Notes under the pieces: model-generated | The model's database searches: none | What the model was told of the DNA's origin: nothing | What the model saw: only the letters and a program-made list of their open reading frames with translations | Translations under genes and position numbers: made by a program | NCBI GenBank assembly: GCA_016765335.1 | Contig: JAESQE010000533.1 | Location: forward strand, 1 to 5,182 | From: Planctomycetaceae bacterium | Lineage (GTDB): Bacteria > Planctomycetota > Planctomycetia > Planctomycetales > Planctomycetaceae | DNA length: 5,182 nt | Reading direction: 5' to 3' | Shown: positions 1 through 5,182 of the stretch, one piece after another | How the letters are laid out: each line of letters opens with the position of its first letter | Numbering within the stretch: the stretch's first letter is position 1

Positions 1-29
1 GGGGAGTGAGAGGGGGTTTTAGCATGTTT

Positions 30-35
30 TATAAT
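30..35 (+). promoter_or_regulatory. Candidate -10 box upstream of the esterase gene
   Basis: The hexamer TATAAT is an exact match to the sigma-70 -10 consensus. It lies 113 bases before the ATG of the alpha/beta hydrolase. The expected -35 position (about 7-12) reads TGAGAG, a poor match, and there is no TGn extension directly ahead of the -10. If real, the promoter would be weak or activator-dependent, with a leader of roughly 105 bases. One hexamer in an AT-rich stretch can arise by chance, so the call is tentative. Confidence 0.35.
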
Positions 36-39
36 CAAA

Positions 40-54
40 CTATCTTTAAGATAG
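40..54. promoter_or_regulatory. 15-bp perfect palindrome, possible operator
   Basis: The arms CTATCTT (40-46) and AAGATAG (48-54) are perfect inverted repeats around a single central T. The dyad begins five bases after the TATAAT box, so it would cover the predicted transcription start, a typical place for a repressor to bind. The one-base centre and AT-rich arms make it a poor RNA hairpin, and no clean T-run follows directly, so a terminator is less likely. The binding protein is unknown and the operator role is inferred from symmetry and position only. Confidence 0.35.
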
Positions 55-132
55 CTCTGAGTTTCAGTTTTTCAGAGGTTCCCGCAACCAAAATCGAATC
101 GTACAAATAATATTTCATCGCTCATTCATTTC

Positions 133-137
133 AGGAG
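133..137 (+). promoter_or_regulatory. Ribosome binding site of the esterase gene
   Basis: AGGAG lies 11 bases before the ATG at 149, slightly longer than ideal spacing. Another ATG at 138 sits directly after the AGGAG but is in a different frame and too close to be served by it. The site therefore supports the start at 149, which is also the start that gives a complete signal peptide. Confidence 0.6.
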
Positions 138-148
138 ATGACTTCCTC

Positions 149-1054
149 ATGTTTTGCATCAATGTTTCTCGCATCGTTTTATTGTGTTTGTTTGCTACAT
201 CGCTTCTTGCCCCCAGCCAAAGTTTCGCCGGTGAGTTAGCACCGCTGAAAACAGTTTTGCTTTGGCCAGATGGTGTCCCGGGAGCTGTCGGGGATTTACC
301 GGAAGATAAGCCAACGCTTACGATCTACCCGGTTTCACGTGGTTCAGCAAACAAATGTGGTGTGATTGTTTGTCCTGGAGGAGGCTACGGCGGACATGCG
401 ATGGAGCATGAAGGTCATGAAATTGCGAGTTGGTTCAATTCGTTTGGGGTCACTGCATTTGTGTTGAAATACCGTTTAGGAAAACGCTACCCGCATCCTG
501 CACCTTTGACCGATGCGCAACGAGCGATCCGATATGTGCGATCGCATTCAAAAGAACTGGGCGTTGAAGAAAACAGAATCGGCGTGATCGGTTTTTCTGC
601 TGGTGGACATCTTTGCTCAACAACTGCAACACATTTCGATGCAGGAAACCCGAAAGCGAAAGAGTTGATCAATCAGAAAAGTTGCCGGCCCGACTTTGCC
701 ATTCTGTGTTACCCGGTCATCACACTGACCAAAGATTGCATGCACCGCGGTTCCCGCAACAATTTACTGGGAAGTAATCCCGATCCAAAGCTGGTCGAAT
801 CGTTATCCAGCGAACTACAAGTTACACCACAAACCCCGCCAACGTTTCTGTTTCACACATTAGAAGACAAAGCGGTCCCACCGATGAACAGCATTTTGTT
901 TTACCAGGCAATGATCGAGCAAGGCGTCAAAGGCGAATTGCACCTGTTCCAAACCGGCCCGCACGGCGTCGGCCTCGCCTCAAAAATCCCAGGCACCTCC
1001 GCCTGGCCCGGCTTGGTAGAAAACTGGATGAACGCAAACGGCTGGACAAAGTAA
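149..1054 (+). CDS. Secreted alpha/beta hydrolase, probable carbohydrate (acetyl-xylan type) esterase
   Basis: This is a 301-residue serine hydrolase of the BD-FAE/Aes-like alpha/beta hydrolase group, whose members remove acetyl or feruloyl groups from plant or algal polysaccharides. Residues 1-28 look like a Sec signal peptide: a hydrophobic stretch from about 9 to 21, with probable cleavage after SFA at 28. The oxyanion-loop motif is PGGGYGGH (76-83), in place of the HGGG of classical Aes/HSL esterases. The nucleophile elbow is GFSAGGH with Ser150. The likely acid is Asp240 (in HTLEDKAVPP) and the likely base is His272 (in GPHGVG), so the catalytic triad looks complete and the length is normal for the family. 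The last ~110 bases are richer in G/C-ending codons than the rest, with no sign of a frame break. The gene converges with the C45-like gene. The fold and triad are secure; the exact substrate (xylan acetyl, other sugar ester, feruloyl) is inferred. Confidence 0.93.
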   Translation: MFCINVSRIVLLCLFATSLLAPSQSFAGELAPLKTVLLWPDGVPGAVGDLPEDKPTLTIYPVSRGSANKCGVIVCPGGGYGGHAMEHEGHEIASWFNSFGVTAFVLKYRLGKRYPHPAPLTDAQRAIRYVRSHSKELGVEENRIGVIGFSAGGHLCSTTATHFDAGNPKAKELINQKSCRPDFAILCYPVITLTKDCMHRGSRNNLLGSNPDPKLVESLSSELQVTPQTPPTFLFHTLEDKAVPPMNSILFYQAMIEQGVKGELHLFQTGPHGVGLASKIPGTSAWPGLVENWMNANGWTK

Positions 1055-1057
1055 ATA

Positions 1058-1082
1058 TGGTTCTTCGTAAGGGGGAGAACCA
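1058..1082. terminator. Small hairpin between convergent genes, possible bidirectional terminator
   Basis: TGGTTCT (1058-1064) pairs perfectly with AGAACCA (1076-1082) across an 11-base loop, four bases after the TAA of the esterase gene and 22 bases past the stop of the opposing gene. On the plus strand a short AATTTT follows; on the minus strand an AT-rich ATATTTA follows. The stem is short and the T-runs weak, so it may only partly terminate, but its place in a 50-base convergent gap fits a shared terminator. Confidence 0.4.
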
Positions 1083-1104
1083 ATTTTCCAGAGGTTGCCT
1101 TCAT

Positions 1105-2952
1105 TTACTCTGATTGTATTTCCTGGAGCAGGGCTTTGAGGTTGATTTTTACGTATGGCATTTCTGCGGCTGGGTGCTTGTGGTCTGCGTTGGCGACGTA
1201 CAGGATGCCATCGGCTGGTACGAACAATACGTTGTGCAAATTGGATTGCATTGCGACCGGGCGACTCATCAGCCAAAACGCTGTCTCGACATCAATTTCG
1301 CCGTGCTTTTCCTGGATTCGTTCTCGTAACAGTTTGAGGCGACTTCCTGCAGAAAGAACGACCGCATCGGGAATTCCTTCGCCCAGTAGTGGATGAGCTG
1401 TGCCTGGGAGAACGAATTCGATCTTTTCGGGAGTGGCTGCAACGCCGACTGCTTGATTTGTTTTGCCATCAGAAAAGACATAATAATATTCACACGTGCG
1501 AGGACTGCTTGACCACAGGTGCTGTACTTCAGCAAGTGTTTTGCATTCTTCGAGCGCTCGTCTCATTAACGTCGCCATCGGTACGCCATCCCATTGACCT
1601 TCCCCCTTGCCACCCATTTCCCCTAACGAAATTCCCTGATCGTTCATGCCACTCACCGAACCGATGAACCCGCCATACCCAACGTTTGCAAAAGCATGTT
1701 TGCCTTTCGGGGCAACAACAAAAGTGACACAGGAATCTTGCAGTCCAATGGTGGTCATGTAATCCAGAACTCGACCGTGATACAACTTGCCATCTTTGGT
1801 TGCAGAATTAAACACAGCAAATCCAGAGCAATGAAACAGCTCCGGAAACACATTCAATGTTTGCACCAGTTTGCGATCCCAGCCCAATCCATCAGCCAAC
1901 GCAATGAGTTCGCGTTGATGATCTTCAGGAATATGCGGGGAAAGCCGAGAGTAGGCGTTTTCTAAATCGTGACGAAACCAGCGACCGGTTAGAATAGTTT
2001 GCACAGTCCCGAAGGCATGCAAAACAGAATCCATACAGCGGATTGATTCGTCGTGAAGCAGCTTCGCATGAGCAGATCCAATTTGCTCGGGAGTTCCCCA
2101 AAGCAATGCAATTCGTTGTCCCTCCACCCAGCGCAGTTCCCCATGTTCTACTTTGAGTGGCGTTTGCCTGGGGTTGGTGAGTTTTAACGAAGGAGCAAGC
2201 ACCGCAGCTGCTCGGCGTACCCCCCGAGTCAACTGGCGTTCGAGTTCGTCTCGATCCAGTTTGACCGTTTTGTAACCAGCAGAATGTGAAATTTCTTGCT
2301 TGACGTTTTGCCCAGGAGAAAACGTCACCTCGCCGTTCCATTTTTCTCCTTTGAATTTTAATGTGATCGGAAGTGAATCATCGCCCGAAATGTTGATGCT
2401 GATATCGTCTTCAATAATCCATTGTTTGGTTTGTGCCTGATATTCGATATCCACAAACTGCTTCAGAAGCAAAGCCCAAGTGCTTGGGGCGGTACGGAGT
2501 ATTGGGATGGCTTGCGAGGCGAGCGAATCTTCATCAAATAACCGCGAAAGTAGTTCCTGTGGCGCGAGGTGATCTTCGGTACTCAATTCGCCATGGCCCA
2601 CAAATCGGACTTTGTGATGTGGAAGCTCAAAAACGGTGACATCTTTTCGACGTTGAATAACCAGCGAATAATCTGTGTGTGTACAACTGAAATCAAATGA
2701 CTGGGGACCGAGTTTAGACAGCGAAAAGTCGATGTGCTGGCTCTGTCCATCGATTGGCACATCAAATTGTCCCGAAATATTAAATGTCGATTGCTTCTGA
2801 TTCAAATAGGCATGAACCGGCTGAAGCCGTGAAGTGAGCGAGACCCAGTGATTTTCTGCAACGGCGACAGTTGCGTTAAAACCAGAGAACATCGCAGCGA
2901 CGGTGATGGCAATCACCAAGGAAATCCGAGGAACAAATCGATTCGTGAGCAC
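1105..2952 (-). CDS. Secreted C45-like Ntn-hydrolase/acyltransferase with extra N-terminal domain
   Basis: This 615-residue protein ends in a domain of the C45 peptidase/acyl-CoA:6-aminopenicillanate acyltransferase type, whose members self-cleave to expose a catalytic N-terminal cysteine and act on amide bonds or transfer acyl groups. Residues 1-32 look like a Sec signal (hydrophobic core about 11-22, probable cleavage after AVA). Residues about 33-250 are beta-rich and not recognised. From about 265 the family pattern appears: GELRWVEGQRIALLWGTPEQIG (270-291), then a helical stretch to 372. The candidate nucleophile is Cys375 in FHCSGFAVF, followed by GRVLDY (393-398, Arg394 and Asp397), GMNDQGIS (435-442) and the C-terminal NLHNVLFVPADGILYVAN region (571-588). 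Cleavage before Cys375 would give a mature chain of about 241 residues. The start is GTG, backed by a good ribosome site. It converges with the esterase gene and diverges from the cytochrome-type gene. The family call is firm; substrate and self-processing are inferred. Confidence 0.88.
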   Translation of the reverse strand: MLTNRFVPRISLVIAITVAAMFSGFNATVAVAENHWVSLTSRLQPVHAYLNQKQSTFNISGQFDVPIDGQSQHIDFSLSKLGPQSFDFSCTHTDYSLVIQRRKDVTVFELPHHKVRFVGHGELSTEDHLAPQELLSRLFDEDSLASQAIPILRTAPSTWALLLKQFVDIEYQAQTKQWIIEDDISINISGDDSLPITLKFKGEKWNGEVTFSPGQNVKQEISHSAGYKTVKLDRDELERQLTRGVRRAAAVLAPSLKLTNPRQTPLKVEHGELRWVEGQRIALLWGTPEQIGSAHAKLLHDESIRCMDSVLHAFGTVQTILTGRWFRHDLENAYSRLSPHIPEDHQRELIALADGLGWDRKLVQTLNVFPELFHCSGFAVFNSATKDGKLYHGRVLDYMTTIGLQDSCVTFVVAPKGKHAFANVGYGGFIGSVSGMNDQGISLGEMGGKGEGQWDGVPMATLMRRALEECKTLAEVQHLWSSSPRTCEYYYVFSDGKTNQAVGVAATPEKIEFVLPGTAHPLLGEGIPDAVVLSAGSRLKLLRERIQEKHGEIDVETAFWLMSRPVAMQSNLHNVLFVPADGILYVANADHKHPAAEMPYVKINLKALLQEIQSE

Positions 2953-2958
2953 AGAAAA

Positions 2959-2963
2959 CTCCC
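2959..2963 (-). promoter_or_regulatory. Ribosome binding site that supports the GTG start of the C45-like gene
   Basis: On the minus strand the bases read GGGAG, then six bases, then GTG at 2952-2950. This good spacing, and the fact that the GTG start yields an intact signal peptide, support GTG rather than a downstream ATG as the start codon. Confidence 0.65.
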
Positions 2964-2980
2964 AGCGTATAAAGTAAAAA

Positions 2981-2992
2981 TGAACAAGTTCA
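2981..2992. promoter_or_regulatory. Short dyad TGAAC-AA-GTTCA near the C45-like gene start
   Basis: The five-base arms TGAAC and GTTCA are perfect inverted repeats around AA. The site lies 28 bases upstream of the GTG start and 17 bases beyond the ribosome site, so it could be an operator or part of the leader. It is short enough to occur by chance, and no protein is known to bind it. Confidence 0.2.
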
Positions 2993-3090
2993 CCTGATAG
3001 AATACTACTCTAGCCAGGATAATGAGTCCACCAATTGAGCCTTAGAAAGCTGACACGGGCTGCCTTTTGCTCGTAACTCATGTAAACAGT

Positions 3091-3119
3091 TTGAATTCTG
3101 TGCCTGAGTGGATTAAACT
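3091..3119 (+). promoter_or_regulatory. Candidate sigma-70-like promoter of the PSCyt1-DUF1549-DUF1553 gene
   Basis: TTGAAT (3091-3096) and TAAACT (3114-3119) are each four of six matches to the -35 and -10 consensus, with an ideal 17-base spacer. The predicted start would leave a leader of about 40 bases before the ATG at 3165. An alternative -10-like TATATT at 3129-3134 has no good -35 partner. Planctomycete promoters are poorly characterised, so confidence is low. Confidence 0.3.
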
Positions 3120-3164
3120 GGATGGAGATATATTGTTTTCATTTTAATTGTCAGGCTTTATCGT

Positions 3165-5182
3165 ATGAAGTTTCATTTCGTCTGCTCGCAAATCTTAATT
3201 CTGTTCCTGACAAGTTGTCTCGGTTTGTATTCATCACAAAAAGTGATGGCTGCTGATCCGGATTTCGCACATGAAATTGTGCCCATTCTGAAAAAGCATT
3301 GCGTGGGCTGCCATGGCGGCAAAGAAGCCAAGGGAGGCTTTTCGCTGAATCACCGCCAACTGTTTCTGGAAAACGAAGCGGCTGTCCCAGGCAATGTCGA
3401 AGAAAGTTATTTTCTGGAACTGATTACCTCGACAGATCCCGAGCTGCAAATGCCTCCCAAGGGGAAAGCTCGTGTCTCGAAAAAAGAATTGAAATTGTTG
3501 GAGGAGTGGATTGCAGCTGAAATGCCTTGGGAGCAGGGATTCGTTTTTGCAGTGAATGTCTACGATCCTCCACTGAAACCCAGGCACCCGAAACTGCCTG
3601 CCATTCAACAAGGACGAGACAATCCTGTTGATCGCGTGATCGATTCCTATTTTTCAGTCAACAAACTGAGTCGGCCTGCAACGATTTCCGATGAAGTATT
3701 TATCAGGCGGGTGACCATCGATTTGATTGGCTTACTGCCCACGCCGCAGCAGCGAACCGAATTCATGCAGGACGCTGATCCCCAAAAAAGGCAGCGGTAC
3801 ATCGAATCGTTATTGCAAAATGATATTGCCTACGCGGATCATTGGCTGACATTTTGGAACGATCTTCTTCGCAACGATTACACGGGCACCGGATTTATCA
3901 CCGGCGGACGCAAGCAGATCAGCAAATGGCTGTACGCTGCGTTGGTTAACAACATGCCTTACGATCAGTTCACTCGGGAATTGATTGCGCCGCCCACAGT
4001 AGAAAGCAGAGGCTTTATCGAAGGGATCAAATGGCGAGGAAATGTCAGTGCCGGGCAGACTGTTGAAATTCAGTTTTCACAAAGTCTTTCTCAAACATTT
4101 CTGGGCATCAACATGAAGTGTGCTTCGTGCCACGATAGTTTTATTGATCGCTGGAAAGTGAGCGAAGCTTACGGCCTGGCTGCAATTTATGCGACCAGAC
4201 CCATGGAAATTCATCGTTGTGATAAACCGATTGGCAAGCAAGCTGTCGCTGGGTGGCTGTACCCCGAACTGGGGCAAGTCGATCCGAACGCATCGCAACC
4301 AGTCCGTTTGCAACAACTGGCAAACTTGATGACTCATCCACAAAATGGACGTTATGCACGCACGGTTGTCAATCGGCTTTGGCATCGGTTGATGGGGCAC
4401 GGCATCGTGCACCCGGTGGATACGATGCAAGCGGAACCCTGGAACGAAGATTTGCTCGATGTGCTGGCCAACTATCTGGTAGATCAAAAGTACGACCTGA
4501 AAAAAGTGCTTGAATTGATCGCGACATCGCAGGCTTATCAATCTCGCTCGGAAGTGATCCCCAGCGGCGGAAAACCTGGTCCGTATGTTTTTGCTGGGCC
4601 TCGTACAAAAAGAATGACAGCTGAGCAATTTATCGATAGCCTTTGGCAAATCACCGATGCTGCTCCTCTCAAAATCGATGCTCCCATCTTTCGTGGAAAA
4701 ATAGACTCCGAAGTTACACAGAAAACGACTCTGGCAGGTCGCTGGATCTGGGGAGACTCTGCTGCTGAAGGGGAATCCCCCCCTGCTGGCGAACAGATTG
4801 TGCTTCGCAAGGTATTCACCATCGACGAATCTATTGATCGAGCCATCGCAGTGATGACTTGCGACAACGGATTCAAACTTTTTGTCAATGGTCGAGAAGT
4901 TGTCGCAGGGACAAATTGGGCCGAGCCTGTTGATGTGGTATTAACCGACAAACTGAAAAAAGGCGAAAACCAAATCGTTGCCATCGCAACCAACGCAGGT
5001 GCTGGTCCGAACGCGGCGGGCTTCTATTTCGAATCGGTCATTAAGCTTGCCAGCGGAAAAGATTTGAGGATTGCATCAGATGCATCCTGGCAATTTAATC
5101 ATGGCAAACCCAAGCCACGTGAAGGTCGCCTCGGAGGCATCCCCGGCAAATGGAATTCGGTAACTATCGTCCCTGCTTTACC
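3165..5182 (+). CDS. PSCyt1-DUF1549-DUF1553 planctomycete protein, 3' end beyond the window
   Basis: The frame is open for 672 codons and runs off the right edge, so the C-terminus is missing. The N-terminus is an export signal: hydrophobic residues 10-22, with possible cleavage after VMA at 29, though LTSC (15-18) also fits a lipobox. Residues about 32-121 form the PSCyt1 cytochrome-like domain: heme motif CVGCH (46-50) and MPPKG (96-100), whose Met96 could be the second heme ligand. DUF1549 follows from about 153 (NPVDRVID, FIRRVTIDLIGLLPTPQQ) to about 340 and contains a second CxxCH, CASCH (319-323). DUF1553 begins near 394 (NGRYARTVVNRLWHRLMGHGIV) and continues to the TKRMTAEQFIDSLWQI region. 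Residues about 524-650 look like a rhamnosidase/GH2-type beta-sandwich. The function of these proteins is unsettled; binding or breakdown of complex polymers at the cell surface is the usual proposal. A stop codon (3114) lies in frame upstream with no ATG, GTG or TTG between it and this ATG, so the start is firm although its ribosome site (AGG at 3153-3155) is weak. A DUF1501 gene often follows in planctomycetes but would lie outside the window. Confidence 0.93.
   Translation, partial: MKFHFVCSQILILFLTSCLGLYSSQKVMAADPDFAHEIVPILKKHCVGCHGGKEAKGGFSLNHRQLFLENEAAVPGNVEESYFLELITSTDPELQMPPKGKARVSKKELKLLEEWIAAEMPWEQGFVFAVNVYDPPLKPRHPKLPAIQQGRDNPVDRVIDSYFSVNKLSRPATISDEVFIRRVTIDLIGLLPTPQQRTEFMQDADPQKRQRYIESLLQNDIAYADHWLTFWNDLLRNDYTGTGFITGGRKQISKWLYAALVNNMPYDQFTRELIAPPTVESRGFIEGIKWRGNVSAGQTVEIQFSQSLSQTFLGINMKCASCHDSFIDRWKVSEAYGLAAIYATRPMEIHRCDKPIGKQAVAGWLYPELGQVDPNASQPVRLQQLANLMTHPQNGRYARTVVNRLWHRLMGHGIVHPVDTMQAEPWNEDLLDVLANYLVDQKYDLKKVLELIATSQAYQSRSEVIPSGGKPGPYVFAGPRTKRMTAEQFIDSLWQITDAAPLKIDAPIFRGKIDSEVTQKTTLAGRWIWGDSAAEGESPPAGEQIVLRKVFTIDESIDRAIAVMTCDNGFKLFVNGREVVAGTNWAEPVDVVLTDKLKKGENQIVAIATNAGAGPNAAGFYFESVIKLASGKDLRIASDASWQFNHGKPKPREGRLGGIPGKWNSVTIVPAL

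Larger units (their letters stand above)
2953..3164. other. Divergent intergenic region
   Basis: These 212 bases separate the start codons of the two divergent genes and must hold both 5' regions. On the plus strand a plausible promoter is seen at 3091-3119. On the minus strand only the ribosome site and a short dyad (2981-2992) are visible; no convincing -35/-10 pair was found for the C45-like gene. No convincing small coding sequence or RNA gene was seen. Confidence 0.6.

Noticed and set aside
40..54. Palindrome as a terminator of an upstream gene lying left of the window
   Set aside because: The one-base centre and AT-only core give a weak hairpin, no uninterrupted T-run follows directly, and no end of an upstream gene can be identified in the first bases.
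1925..2341. 138-residue minus-strand frame overlapping the C45-like gene
   Set aside because: It is in another frame of the same strand and is rich in Cys, Arg, Ser and Thr without any domain; the family motifs belong to the 615-residue frame.
2964..2970. TATACG on the minus strand (rc of 2965-2970) as a -10 box for the C45-like gene
   Set aside because: It would put the transcription start inside the ribosome site, and no good -35 lies at the right distance.
2982..2991. GAAC-AA-GTTC as a LexA (SOS) box
   Set aside because: The Gram-positive-type LexA box has four bases between GAAC and GTTC; here there are two, and the neighbouring genes have no link to DNA damage.
4077..4649. 190-residue open frame on the minus strand inside the cytochrome-type gene
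   Set aside because: It lies wholly within a gene with clear domain motifs on the plus strand, has no ribosome site or recognisable domain, and reads as an antisense shadow.
4777..4783. Run of seven C as a possible frameshift or sequencing error
   Set aside because: The reading frame continues with coherent beta-sandwich motifs on both sides of the run, so no frame change is indicated.

Overview
The window most likely comes from a member of the Planctomycetota. The best evidence is the partial gene at the right end. It carries the 'planctomycete cytochrome' domain (PSCyt1, CxxCH) followed by DUF1549 (PSCyt2) and DUF1553 (PSD1), a combination greatly expanded in planctomycetes. Base composition looks moderate (roughly 50% GC by eye). 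Genus and species cannot be assigned from the sequence alone.

Layout from left to right: (1) positions 1-148 are a leader region with an exact TATAAT box, a 15-bp perfect palindrome just downstream of it, and a Shine-Dalgarno sequence; (2) 149-1054 (+) encodes a secreted alpha/beta hydrolase of the carbohydrate (acetyl-xylan type) esterase group; (3) 1055-1104 is a short convergent gap with a small hairpin; (4) 1105-2952 (-) encodes a secreted C45-like Ntn-hydrolase/acyltransferase with a large extra N-terminal beta-rich region; (5) 2953-3164 is a divergent intergenic region; (6) 3165 to the window end (+) is the 5' part of the PSCyt1-DUF1549-DUF1553 gene, in which a rhamnosidase-like beta-sandwich module appears to interrupt the DUF1553 region.

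All three proteins start with an export signal, so the shared theme is chemistry outside the cytoplasm: ester removal from carbohydrates, amide or acyl-transfer chemistry, and a heme-bearing surface or periplasmic protein often linked to breakdown of complex polymers. The three genes are not one operon: the first two converge and the last two diverge. Any functional link between them is inference. No RNA gene, mobile element, CRISPR array or long repeat was seen. The most interesting points are the two unusual domain architectures and the operator-like palindrome ahead of the esterase gene.
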